DNA of 64,000 nt from Polytrichum commune (Eukaryota; Streptophyta; Polytrichopsida; Polytrichales; Polytrichaceae), in assembly GCA_950295325.1 (NCBI GenBank), contig OX485808.1, forward strand, positions 36,290,527-36,354,526. The letters run 5' to 3'. How positions within the stretch are numbered: the stretch's first letter is position 1; the number at the start of each line of letters is the position of its first letter. A program made the translations under genes and the position numbers. The notes under the pieces were generated by a model. It had not been told where the DNA came from, did no database searches, and saw only the letters and a program-made list of their open reading frames with translations. This document shows, piece by piece, positions 35,457 through 46,836 of this stretch.

Positions 35457-37463
35457 TAAGTTGAAAGCATTCTTGCATACCTCTTTCCGTAACTTCTTCT
35501 CTCCTTGTCAGGGTTTTACGAAGAAGTTTCAAAATAGGATATGCTGTTGCAGGGATTCTTGAGAAACAAAGTCATATTCCTTCAAACATCGATGATTTGA
35601 AGTTACCATGTGCACCCCAATGTCCCTTGCAACTTGATCTTGGATTGCTTGCATTTTGTGTGTCAATAGAGGAGTCTCCAGGAGCTGGGTCACTTGTATG
35701 GTCATAGATGTGTATGCTATGCAGTAGCATCAGCATGCCATTGGCCTGGAAGCTGTGAGTGAGAAGTGCTTTAGTGGGGCCAATATTGAAATTGTCCTCA
35801 TGGATGATGGTCTGAAGATGGACAAAATGATGGGCATGGGGTGGCACAGAGGCCGTAATGTCCAAGCCACTCGATCAGGAATTACCGAGTGTGTTTAAAC
35901 CACATGCGCCTCAGTTCCCCAGAGTTCTATTTTTTCTTTTTTGAAATCGAAACCTCATACAATCAGTATGTTTTGATACAATTACCCAATTTGCACACTG
36001 GACAAAGAATTAAGCAACCTCAGGTGGTCATCAGCTGGGTAATCAGAGAAGACACTAGTAGGAGACAGGTGGAAGGCTGACACATAATTTGACTTGCATT
36101 TGTGAGTCGATTGACCTATGTTAGATTTGATAACTCATATTGACACAAATGGTGCTCGTGTGAAATTGAAATGTAAGCCATACATCTGTTTGCTACTTGT
36201 GAGATCTTGGGGGATTTGAGCATTACGGGAACTCCATGTTTGTTGTGTGTAGATTTAGTTGTCTTTCTGGGGGACGTGATCACGGCAAACAATTTGCCCA
36301 ACCATGATGCTACCATGCATTGGCAACATGCTCTTGCTCCGATGGTGGATCAGATGATTCCATGGGCATCGTTCTTCAGAAACCATGATGACGCAACATT
36401 CGAGCCATCTTTATCATGGTTCGCCCTCTCAGGCATGACCCTGACCCATTTATTCTGCTCGCCTTCACTCATTCCTACACCATGTGTTGCAGCATAATTC
36501 ATCTTGAAAGACACATCGAAGGGTCATATATAGTTGCACTGCTTCTATAGAAAGTCCCTTTTAATTCAGGGTTTTAGGTATTTCAGTAATGATGATGGCT
36601 TGAATGGTCGTATTTTGTGCATTGACATTTCCAAATTGTCAGATAGGAGAAGCGGATGCAATGTGTTTGTGTCTATGTCTTGCACACAAAAGAGAGGCAA
36701 ACACCTAAAACCTTGTGATTTTACGTGTTTCTATATAAATTCCGTTCTTCAGAGTTTTAGTTATTCAAGAAACAGTGAATGGGGTGTATGGTTGTATTTT
36801 GTGCATTGGCATCATACACCTCCAAGTTTTTGGATGCAATTCATAGATGATTGTGTTTGTTTTGTGTCTCAAGCGCAGAAGAGAGGCAGTAGAGTTTTAG
36901 TGACGTCTGTTTCACATCAGCAAATTGTGTAGCAGATGATCCCTCAGTACCGCAACGCAACACCCCACACCAAGCAGCTTGTGGGATGTGAGGAGTTAGT
37001 GACACGGGTGCGTGGATGTGGTGTTCATGAGGTTTGCTGTGTGTGGCTGCAAGCACATACTTAGGGTTGCGGCTCCGGGTTTGCGGTACAGTTGGGCTTC
37101 GATCGCCACCGGGGGAGGTTCTGCTCACTCCCCTTCCAAATCCATGGGTGTGGGGGAAGTCGTGTGTTGTGTGTTGGGTTGGAAATAGCGGCGAGAAGGA
37201 TCGAGAAGGATCCGGGATTGTCTGGGCCATGTTATGAGATGCTTTGTGATTGTTGTAGCATGTGGTGGCATGGGGTTGGATCCGTGGTGTAGGTGTGGGT
37301 CTTGGTGAGGGGAGGGGGGTAGCTTGACGCTATTTGTGAATCTGTGATGTAGGTGCCATGCGTTTTGGTGATGAAGGGTGTGTGGGTGGTTTGCAGTGGG
37401 TTTGTGAAAGTGGGGAGCAATTATTTGCAAGCAAGAAGAGTGCGTGAAGAGATTGGCGCATAG
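35457..37463. other. No recognised exon; moderately GC-rich
   Basis: No RRM RNP motif or other domain was found in the short ORFs. A weakly repeated segment (GTATTTTGTGCATTG at about 36608 and 36797, with AGAGAGGCA) suggests a local duplication. 36950-37460 is GC-rich like a promoter or 5' leader and precedes the Rab-like fragment. Confidence 0.4.
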
Positions 37464-37526
37464 ACGGGTGATGAGTACGACGATCTGTTCAAGGTAGTGT
37501 TGATAGGAGACTCTGGAGTCGGGAAG
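37464..37526 (+). pseudogene. Rab GTPase (RabA/Rab11-like) N-terminal fragment
   Basis: Twenty-one codons read ACG (Thr), then GDEYDDLFKVVLIGDSGVGK. This is the start of Rab11/RabA GTPases up to the P-loop lysine (GDSGVGK). The position of the initiator Met is ACG. Homology stops exactly after the P-loop Lys: the next codons (CDPHV) do not fit the SNLLSRFT that follows in the family. A copia remnant begins about 60 bases later, so the gene appears broken there. No later Rab motif (WDTAGQE, NKxD) was seen nearby. Confidence 0.65.
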
Positions 37527-37589
37527 TGTGATCCACACGTAACGAGTTTTGCGTGGAGTCCAAATCGCCGATTGGTGTATAGTTTGCCA

Positions 37590-38610
37590 CTATCTCCATC
37601 CAGGTATTGTCTTCCCTGTATTAAGACTTTGTCAAAATATCAGCAGTTTGTAATGCTGTTGGAATATATTCACGGTTTATGACCTTATCCTGAATATGAT
37701 CTCATATAAAATGATATTGGATGTCCACGTGCTTAGTACGCTTGTAAAATTCAGGATTCTTCACACGATGTAGAGCAGACCGATTATCACTATGAATCAA
37801 TGTTGGTTTGGTACGTAGAGTTGATACCGAAAGTCCCAAGTAATCGCCTGAGCCAAACAACTTCTTCCGTGGCTGCACAAGCTGCAATGTATTCTACTTC
37901 TGTAGTACTCATAGCTGTGCACTTCTACAATTGTGTGTTCCAAGCAATTAAGTTGTCGTCGAGTTTGAACAAACATCATGTTCGTGCTTTGTCGGTATTG
38001 ATGTCCCCTCCGTAGTCCCAGTCGCAACAACGTGCAAGTACAGGTGCACAAGCACATTGTTTATATAGCAAACCGTAATCAACTGTCCCTTTGAGATAAT
38101 GAAAAGTTTGTTTGATAGCTGTCCAGTGCATATGTCCAGGACATTCGGCATTTTTAGCTAGAGTGTGCACAATGTCTGGGCGAGTGAAGAGGGATGCAAA
38201 CATTAGACAGTCAACGGCTTCCTTATAGGGAACTGAAATTGGTGCATTGCATTCAGAGTCATCTGATTGCATGGACGAATGAACGTGATGGCCAGCAGGT
38301 TCAGTTCAACGTGAAACCGTTTGAGCACTTCATTGATATATCTTGTCTAGTGAAGAAAAACGATCCTTGCTTCTTTGCGATTTATAACTTCGAAACCAAC
38401 ATAATAGTCACCATCTCTTGTTGTGGCAAACATTGTCCTCATGGAATCTGACTTAATTACTGGAGAGTATGTGTGGCTGTATTTATACTTATCAATATGT
38501 CCTGAAGGCTTACATTTCACCTTAAAACCCCATTTTCTTTTGCGAGCGAAAGAAAACATGGGAAAGCTCACAGGGTTCCCTCTCTTGTGAATCGAACATG
38601 CCCGTTCCAA
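37590..38610 (-). pseudogene. Ty1/copia retrotransposon remnant (RT and RNase H)
   Basis: Minus-strand blocks in the correct order. Start of RT: KWGFKVKCKPSGHIDKYK and TYSPVIKSDSMRTMFA at 38610-38347. RT end: PYKEAVDCLMFASLFTRPDI and HWTAIKQTFHYLKGTVDYGL at 38272-37976. RNase H: AMSTTEVEYIAACAATEEVV and WLRRLL, then DNRSALHRVKNPEFYKRTKH, VDIQYHFI, and the terminal YIPTALQTADILTKS. The central RT with the YVDD box is deleted and several frameshifts and stops are present. No LTRs were recognised. Confidence 0.85.
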
Positions 38611-39194
38611 AAAGGGTGAACTTATTGAGTTTGTGGCTGACGCACAAGTATGGTGGCCTCATATCGTCGCTCATCTAGATCAGACATCTATATTTACGTT
38701 GTACATAACAAGGCTAAAGTTTTGAAAAAATCACTACAAGGACATGGGTTATGTTGAGGTTTGGACTATGTGCTCAAAATACAAACACCATTCTAGGTTG
38801 AATTGTTAATGGAATTTGGGAGGGCCGATGTGATCAGTTATAGAGGAAAGGAAACTTGACTTCCTATTACTCTTTGCATCTCAACTCCGATCCTAAAACT
38901 CGAAATGACAATCTTCACGATTGGCAAGTGGTAATTGCTCAATTGACAATCTTCAACATATTGGCAAGATGAGACAATTTCCAATATAATCCTCCGATAT
39001 TCCAAATGGTACGTGGAATGAAAAGTGCATGCAGTATGCCTTACCTTATGCAGAGAAGCGATTCGGAGAACGGGTTAATATCGTACTTTTGTAATTTTTT
39101 TGACAAGACTGAAGCAAACATCTCTACTTAGTCCCTAGTTTGTACATAGTGATCTTTGATTGAAGACGCTTAAAATTTTATGGATGAACTCTCA
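38611..39194. other. No recognised gene
   Basis: 38850-38950 is related to 28725-28820, both probably pieces of one degenerate element. Otherwise nothing seen. Confidence 0.45.
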
Positions 39195-39202
39195 CATGTG
39201 TG

Positions 39203-39544
39203 CTCGGGGGGGTAGTCATTGGTTGGAGTAGCAATATACGTGCGGACAAATGATAGGGTATTTTAAAAACATGGGGGCTAAAAATTATAAATGGACTTAA
39301 GAGTAATATAGGGTATCAAAAATGGCACTGGACATCTTTAAAGTACTATAGGGTATGGAATAATAGGTAATTTGAAATTATAAGTAATGCAAGCCATTTT
39401 TCTATTAACCCAAAGTAGAAATTTACATAATGATAGCATGTAAAAAAAAGAAGAGAAATGAAAGTAATACCCCCCTATAAAATAGTGGTTGTTCGCACCT
39501 ATATCCTTAACTTTTTAACACACTGCCCCCCCCCCCCCCCCGAG
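39203..39544. mobile_element. hAT-like MITE, 342 bp (CTCGGGGGG family, copy 2)
   Basis: Tips are CTCGGGGGGG and its inverse (the right side expanded into a run of about 18 C). The exact 8-bp duplication CATGTGTG lies at 39195-39202 and 39545-39552. It shares the subterminal ACGTGCG and the internal GGGGG/CCCCC blocks with the element at 18355-18681. No ORF. Confidence 0.85.
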
Positions 39545-39552
39545 CATGTGTG

Positions 39553-41732
39553 GAAATGTAGGATCTCTCTGTACACAAACTCAGTCACTTTATATTACAT
39601 AGAAGTGGTCGTTTGTTAAATTGCATAGATGCAGGTCATGAAGCAGGTTGGCTATGTTTTTGCTGAATTTGATTGCCATCCATGGTGTTCCATTCTAATG
39701 TCTTCTTTTCTGCAACATCTTTCAGGTGGACAAGTTTCAAATAGACAAGGTGATTGTGAAGGATAGTCAAACAAGGTGCCATTAAATACATCCAGGGTTA
39801 CTTTTTTTTCTTGTAAGGTATTGCATGTTGGGGATGATCATTTACATGAAATCGTGGCCTTTGGTTGATGTAAGGTTTGGAATAATATTCGTAATCCAAT
39901 GTTAGATTCATTTGTGTGTTGGGTTGAAGGAGTATTGATGAAAGAGAATGTGATCTCAACAATAAAAGTAGTTGTAAGAGTGTTCCATCTTGGACTTGGA
40001 CATTAAGGATGATTGACCATATTGTTGATGCCTTGCATGGGGAAGCTGAAAATTCAGTGCAATAGTTTGGTTATTCAAAAATGATATATGTTGATTGTCG
40101 TTCCTAGTAACAAATGTTTAACACAAATTGGTGAGGTGAGTCAAAGTTTATGTGGAGATATTTGTTTATTCATTCCATCTTTTTGGCTTTGGAGAGTTGA
40201 TGCCATCATTTTGAGTGGAACCCATGAATTTGTTTCTAACCATGTCCAAGATTGGTCTTGTTATAAATAGGGATTGTAATGGAAGCTAGATTGTTATAAA
40301 TAGGGATTATAAATGAACGTTGGACTAAAAGTAAATTTGAAAAGATAATTGTTTGTATTGCAGTTTGAGGTGGATGAGATTATATGAAGGATTAGTACAC
40401 CACTTTGGAAAATTTCATCTTTCAATTCGTGGAACTCTGAAGCTGCATTCAACAATATAACAAAGATCACACATAGGTGTTTGAAAGAGGCCATTATGCA
40501 AGAAAGAATTGAAGGTTCATCCCCCTTGACTTAGGTATTTACATCCCCACAACATGTCTCACATGCTCAAAGAACTCGTAAAAGTTGCTTTAGTGTTTTA
40601 CAATTGCGGTTTTTGAAACTTCCCATTGTGTTGTTGATGACCTGCAATGTTTTGTTAAACACCCACAATATTAAAAGGTCAATTGTTGATTCCTCTAGAG
40701 TTGTTTTGAATGGTTTAATAAAGGAATTTGATTTATATGCTCTTTGTAGTTGTCAGTCACATTGTTGATAACAAGTTTTATGCTCAAATTTTCTTGTTGG
40801 CTATGATTCTCAATGTATTAGGGATAAGAGTGGATTTGTGGTGCTAATGGACAGTAAATTCTTGTTGAAATTTCACTTCAATTTTGCCACTTCATGTCTT
40901 ATATTGTTCTCATCTTTTGTCCCTCCAAACTTGAATTTGACAACATTTTGAGTAGTAAGAAGTATATTGAGGTCATAGTAATTTAATGTGGATATTTTAG
41001 AGTTCTAAAATTATTCACATACAAGGAACGAGTCATTAGAGTTTATAAATTTGAACTTGGAATTTTCATCTCTTATAATTGCGGTGAAGCAATTATAAAG
41101 CAATAATTTCAATTTATTTGTCGCACATAACTTTATGCATGTGTTTATATATGTTTTAGGTCTACAAGACATAGGAAGTAGACTTGAACAATTCTCTACA
41201 AGGTTTGAATGGGTGAGGAATTTTATATCGTGTCCACTTAGGAAGAGCTTATTTGCACCTCATGGTACTCCAACCATATTGGGTGTGCACAATAAGTTGG
41301 TATTTGTCTCATGTTGGACGTCATATGAAGTCTATAATAAATTAGTGATACATAAAGCAACTAAATTTGCAAGGGATTTAGCATGGTATTCATCTTGGCG
41401 TCATTTTTATGTTGTAGACATCAAAGTGTGACAATGCAATGTTATGTATTATATATTGCGAACCCAAATTGTCAATAAATGCCATGTGATGAATCATAGT
41501 GAAATTCAAGGTTGACATATTAGTTCAATGAACACTATCAAGTCATGTGTTAATTTAAGATGTTGATATGCTAGGTGTGTTCCCTATAAAGTATTGTTTG
41601 AAAACAACACGACAATGACACCAAGTGGCATCAAGCATAAAAAAAAATCTAGCAATATCAATGTATACAAATTATGCCAAATGCAAATGTCTTTTCCTTT
41701 GTGTGATGTGGCATTGAATTTGTGGATGTGAC
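39553..41732. other. No recognised gene; upstream of the kinase-NB-ARC-LRR gene
   Basis: AT-rich. The ORF at 41135-41431 has no known domain. It should contain the promoter of the gene starting at 41.7 kb and possibly a non-coding first exon, because a strong acceptor-like TTTTGTATGCAG ends at 41771. Nothing more definite can be assigned. Confidence 0.4.
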
Positions 41733-43442
41733 ATGACTCTAATTCTTACCCCTATTTTGTTTTGTATGCAGGATATGATGGCTAATCAATCCAATATCTT
41801 GGGGCTTTGTATACTCAATACTGAGTACATACAACAAATTGTGCATGAGGGGGGTGCCAAGTTTGCATTGAATGAACGCCAATGCATATGTCTTGCACAA
41901 ACGCTCAAAAAATTCATCAGTACCATAGAAATTATTTTCTCCCATAAAGATGAGTTTCTTAACAATTGTGACTTGCTCTTGAAGGAGTTGAATCTAGTTA
42001 TTGAAAGGGCCAAGTTGTTGATACAAGAGTGTTATGGTGAGAAATGGTGGCATGTAGCATTGCTCCAAATCCACAATGAAGAGGCGTTCCAAGACTTGTT
42101 CATGGATCTCAAATCTTGTCATGATGATATTTATCGACACTTAATAGGCCAATGTGTTGGACGGTTGGACCAAGTTCAAGATGATGTGAGTTTTTCACTA
42201 AGCACCATGAGTGAATTGGGAGTTGAAGATCATCGCGTATTGGTGATGCGATTACAAGCAACTGTAGAACCCACACATTCATCCTCTAAGAACAAGGTCG
42301 CTAGCGAAGAGTCAACAATTGCGGCATACTTGTTGAAAAGATATGACAATCAAGGAAACTATGTGAATGGTGGACAACATGTGGAGGTTGATGCACGATT
42401 GGGTTGGCAAGGCTCAAGCCCACTTGGAGAAGGTGCGTATGGCAATGTAGAGAAAACAACTTGGTTTGGTTTGCCTTGTGCAAAGAAGGTTCAAGTTTTT
42501 GGTGATATGGAAGATGGGGACAAAAGCTTCAAGAAAGAGGTAGGCATACTTGCAAGCACCAATCATCCAAATGTTGTGAAATTCATATGTTGTGGCCGGA
42601 AACCAAAGAAACGCAAATGTTTCATTGCTATGGAGCTTCTAGACACAAGCTTGGAGGCATTGATGGAGGAGGTATCAAATGGCAGAACAAAAACACCCTT
42701 CCCAATTCAAGTAGCTATGGACATCATCTTACAAATCGCAAAGGGCATGAGTTATCTACATGGGAAGAAAATTGCACATCGGGATTTAAAACCTGCCAAT
42801 GTATTGGTGCATAAAATCATGGTGGACGAATTGCACAAGGACAACTATGTGAATGTGAAGTTGGCCGACTTTGGGCTTTCAAAAACGGATGCGCATAGCA
42901 ATATTTCTGAGAATTTAAGCCAAGGTATTGGGACGAGGTTGTATAAAGCACCTGAGTTATTCCACTACACCAACCAAAAGACAAAGAACACAATGTTTTT
43001 GGCAGTGGAAAAAGTGAATGCACATGAAGCTGATGTATACAGTTTTGGTGTGATGTGTGCAACTATACTCTCAGGAAACCCACCATTTGAAAGCAATGGT
43101 CATGATCTTCCTACAAGGCTAAGGTTAGGTGAGAGGCCATGGGTGCCTGATGATTGTCCCAAAGCTTTGGTCTCCTTGATTAACGAATGTTGGTCATTAG
43201 ACCGAACAAAGAGACCCAAGTTCAAGGAGATTTGCACAACATTAAAAGAATTGAGAAGTTCCATTTTACGGGGAAATGTTGCACTTAGAAATCAAGAGGT
43301 GGAAAATGAAACAACCTTGTTTCAAAGGATTTCAAATTTGCCTCAGGTGGTCATGTATTTGTGCAAACGCTTTTGGAGGACACCGAATTTGGAGGGGAGA
43401 GAAGCTAATGAGGCCCAACATACAAGTCAAATTCATACCAAG
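41733..43442 (+). CDS. Kinase-NB-ARC-LRR resistance-type protein, exon with helical N-terminus and protein kinase
   Basis: First recognisable exon. In-frame ATGs lie at 41733, 41766, 41775 and 41778. An acceptor-like TGCAG ends at 41771, so translation may begin at 41775 after splicing. Residues about 20-160 are predicted mostly helical with heptad-like Leu/Ile spacing (LLLKELNLVIERAKLLIQEC), like a four-helix bundle. A kinase domain spans about 225-510: glycine loop GEGAYGNV (232-239), Lys252, Glu269 in KKEV, HRDLKPAN (349-356), DFG (379-381), APE (406-408). All catalytic residues are present, so activity is expected, unlike a pseudokinase. The exon ends ACC AAG|GTATAA (donor at 43443, phase 0). 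In bryophytes such kinases are fused to NB-ARC-LRR receptors; the role in immunity is inferred from family. Confidence 0.85.
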
Positions 43443-43712
43443 GTATAAATCCTAACAATATATTAAATGGTTTAGAAATAAGTTCACATCAACTTTCAAA
43501 TGGGCTAACAAATATAATCAATTTATCTTGTTGTATCCATTTTCATAAAATATTGGATCCAAAGACAAATTTGAAATCTTAATAAAAGTAGTGTATTCTT
43601 TTAAATGAGATAATCAAGGTACTTTGATAGCATTCATAGAAATCATATTCTTTTGCATTTATTGTGACTTACGTGTCAAAGCAATATCTAATATCAAATT
43701 TTGTATGTATAG

Positions 43713-44834
43713 GGTTTTCAACTTTTTGCACCATTGTCATGGGCAAACCGAATACTTCCATCACAAGTGCGGTCCACACATTCATTACCGTCACTCCCGG
43801 TTCACTTTGTCAATATTGATAAGAAAATCTCAAACGTGTTATTTCAACTAGAATCCAATCAAATTCTAGGCATCGTCGGGATGGGTGGAAGTGGAAAGAC
43901 CACTTTGACAAAGGCCATTCTTCATCATGTGCATCAAGACTTTGAAGCAACAAGCTTTGTGGCAAATATGAGAGACTCCAAAAACATCTTGGATATACAA
44001 AGACAATTGTTGGAGGATCTCAAGTGCAAGAGGCCCATAAAGATCGCAGAAGAGGGGTTTAAGTACTTACAAGAGATATTTGAGAGAAAAAAAATCTTTG
44101 TTGTCTTTGATGATGTTGCCTCTCAAGAACAACTCCACGGGCTAGTTTCATCTAAGTGGAAGTTTGCTAATGGTAGCAAGATCATTGCCACAAGCCGAAA
44201 TTGGCAAGACTTGAAAACAACTTGTATCTCACACAATGGAAAGGTGGACATGGAGTTATTGGACGAAGATGAAGCAAAGGAGCTATTCTACAAGCATGCA
44301 TTCTTACAACAAGGACCTCAAGGACCGCAATTTGAAAAAGTTGCCAACAAAGTCATCGAAGCATGTGGTGGTCTGCCTTTGAGTTTGGAAGTATTGGGAA
44401 GTTATTTGTGTGGAGTTCAAAGGCTTAGGGTATGGCAACAAGCATTGCGAAGATTACAGAGAGGACAATGCATTGGTGGTAGTTGGGACAACGAAAGGAT
44501 ATGGAGAACGTTGAGGATAAGCTACGATAATTTGGATGAAGAAGAGAAAAACATGTTTTTGGACATTGCTTGTTTTTTTTGTCGGGATGTTCTCGAGCAA
44601 GGGATGGAAGAAGAGAAGGCGTTGAAAATATGGGATTGTGATGATAATAACGCACATTCTGCACTTTTGAATCTCATGGACCGAAGTCTTGTGCGAATGG
44701 ATTCGGATGGGATGTTGACAATGCATGATCATTTACGTGACATGGGACGTATGATAGCATGCAAAGAGCATATTGGAGGACAAAGAATTTGGAATTTGGA
44801 TGAGTTTGAGCCCACCAAATCTAATGCGAACATG
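43713..44834 (+). CDS. Kinase-NB-ARC-LRR protein, NB-ARC exon
   Basis: Second coding exon, between an acceptor TATAG|GGT (43712/43713) and a donor ATG|GTAAAT (44834/44835). Both introns are phase 0 (270 and 217 bases), so the three exons join in frame. It encodes the nucleotide-binding switch: P-loop GMGGSGKTT, kinase-2 IFVVFDDV, RNBS-B NGSKIIATSRNW, GLPL in CGGLPLSLEVLG, FLDIACFF, and MHD in TMHDHLRDMGR. FLDIACFF and the Asp at the end of kinase-2 (DDV rather than DDVW) are closer to the TIR-type than the coiled-coil-type NB-ARC class, as reported for bryophyte kinase fusions. All ATP-binding motifs are intact. No frameshift or stop lies within the exon. Confidence 0.88.
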
Positions 44835-45051
44835 GTAAATGAATATATCCATCATTTTTGTCTAGTTTCATAATCATAAAGCGTCCAATGTTGATGAAAT
44901 TGAGTTTGCACTGATAAGATTCTTTGTACAGAAAATATAAGGGAAATAAATGTATATGTTAGAAGGTATTTTAATCAATTCATAGAACATGGAAAACTCT
45001 ACACTTTTAATGGATTGCCATAAACATTGATTTATGACATGGTTGATGCAG

Positions 45052-46836
45052 ATGATACAAAGTGTGGAAGGTCTTCATGTGGCTGGATCACATTGTAATT
45101 ATGATATGATTACAAGTTTGGATATGGCAAACATAAGGCTCTTGGATATCAATGATTGTAAGAATTTGGATTATTTTTACAAAACAATGAAAAGTGCGAG
45201 TATATTGAGGTGGATGCGGATAAGCATGAGGTTTAGCCGATATAAAGGAGAAAAAATCGAAGAGCTGCAACCATCATTTTTCATTCCATTCAAACAATTG
45301 TGTGTGTTGGAGATGGAGAGGTTTGTGCATTTGCAACAATTTCCACTTGGGATTGGAACCCTTAGGATGTTACAATACCTTACCTTTATTCATTGTAACG
45401 CATTGGAATTCATACCGGAGACATTGAGCAATTTGACTTCATTGATGATGTTGGACCTGCATGGTTGCTCAAGCTTGAAGAAATTACCGGAGACATTGGG
45501 GAACTTGACTTCATTGGTGACATTGGACTTGCATGGTTGCTCGAGCTTGAAGGAATTACCGGAGACATACGGAACCTTGACTTCATTGGTTACATGGAAC
45601 TTGGGATGGTGCAAGAGCTTGAAGGAAGTACCGGAGACTTTGGGCAAGTTGACTTCTTTGATGACATTGTACTTGAATGATTGCTCGAGCTTAAAGGAAA
45701 TACCGGAGACGTTGGGCAACTTGATTTCATTGGTGACATTGGACTTGGGTGATTGCTTCAGTTTGAAGGAAGTACCTGAGACATTGGGCAACTTGACTTC
45801 ATTGGTGACATTGAAATTGAGTGGTTGCTCGAGCTTGAACGAAGTACCGGAGACATTGGGCAACTTGACTTCATTGGTGACATTGGATTTGAGTGGTTGC
45901 TCAAGCTTGAAGGAATTACCACAGACATTCGGCAACTTGACTTCAATAGTTACATTGAACTTGCGTTCTTGCTCGAGCTTGAAGAAAGTACCGGAGACAT
46001 TGGGCAACTTGACTTCATTGGTGACATTATACTTGCACAGTTGCTGGAGCTTGAAGGAATTACCGGAGACATTTGGCAACTTGACTTCATTGGTGAGATT
46101 GTACTTGAGTGGTTGCTGGAGCTTGAAGGAATTACCAGAGACATTCGACAACTTGACTTCATTGGTGACATTGGTATTGAGTGGTTGCTCGAGCTTGAAG
46201 GAATTACCAGAGACATTGGGTACCTTGACTTCATTGGTGACATTGGACTTGCGTGGTTGCTTGAGCTTGAAGGAAGTACCTGAGACTTTCGGCAACTTGA
46301 CTTCATTGGTTACATTGAACTTGAGTGATTGCTTGAGTTTGAAGGAAGTACCAGAGGCATTGGGCAAGTTGACTTCATTGGTGACATTGGATTTGAGTGG
46401 TTGCTCGAGCTTGAAGGAAATACCACAGACATTCGGCAACTTGACTTCATTGGTGACATTGGACTTGCGTGGTTGCTCGAGCTTGAAGGAAGTACCAGAG
46501 ACATTGGGCAACTTGACTTCATTGGTGGAATTGAGCTTGAGTCGTTGCTGGAGCTTGAAGGAATTACCAGAGACATTGGGCAACTTGACTTCATTGGTGA
46601 CATTAGACTTGAGTGGTTGTTTGAGCTTGAAGGAAGTACCGAAGACATTGGGCAACTTGACTTCATTGGTGACATTGGACTTGACTGATTGCTTGAGTTT
46701 GAAGGAAGTACCAGAGACATTGGGCTACTTGACTTCATTGGTGACATTGGACTTGACTGATTGCTTAATTGAGCTTGAAGGAAATACCAGAGACATTGGG
46801 CTACTTGACTTCATTGGTGACATTGGACTTGAGTGA
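45052..46836 (+). CDS. Kinase-NB-ARC-LRR protein, LRR exon
   Basis: Starts after acceptor GATGCAG (45050-45051), phase 0. It has a linker of about 100 residues and then tandem 24-residue leucine-rich repeats from about 45361 (72-bp unit). The consensus is LTSLVTLDLSGCSSLK followed by E-x-P-E-T-L-G-N. Nineteen complete units precede a break in the twentieth. The repeats are very similar at the nucleotide level, so several other frames, including a 421-codon antisense frame, are also open by chance. A 4-bp insertion near 46766-46770 shifts the frame. The product then ends at TAG/TGA-type stop 46834-46836 after about 20 aberrant residues. Whether this shortened LRR still works is unknown. Confidence 0.8.
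   Translation: MIQSVEGLHVAGSHCNYDMITSLDMANIRLLDINDCKNLDYFYKTMKSASILRWMRISMRFSRYKGEKIEELQPSFFIPFKQLCVLEMERFVHLQQFPLGIGTLRMLQYLTFIHCNALEFIPETLSNLTSLMMLDLHGCSSLKKLPETLGNLTSLVTLDLHGCSSLKELPETYGTLTSLVTWNLGWCKSLKEVPETLGKLTSLMTLYLNDCSSLKEIPETLGNLISLVTLDLGDCFSLKEVPETLGNLTSLVTLKLSGCSSLNEVPETLGNLTSLVTLDLSGCSSLKELPQTFGNLTSIVTLNLRSCSSLKKVPETLGNLTSLVTLYLHSCWSLKELPETFGNLTSLVRLYLSGCWSLKELPETFDNLTSLVTLVLSGCSSLKELPETLGTLTSLVTLDLRGCLSLKEVPETFGNLTSLVTLNLSDCLSLKEVPEALGKLTSLVTLDLSGCSSLKEIPQTFGNLTSLVTLDLRGCSSLKEVPETLGNLTSLVELSLSRCWSLKELPETLGNLTSLVTLDLSGCLSLKEVPKTLGNLTSLVTLDLTDCLSLKEVPETLGYLTSLVTLDLTDCLIELEGNTRDIGLLDFIGDIGLE

Noticed and set aside
45390-46655. 421-codon antisense ORF across the LRR array
   Set aside because: It repeats with the same 72-bp period as the sense LRRs and exists only because one unit happens to be open on both strands. 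There is no independent motif or start context.
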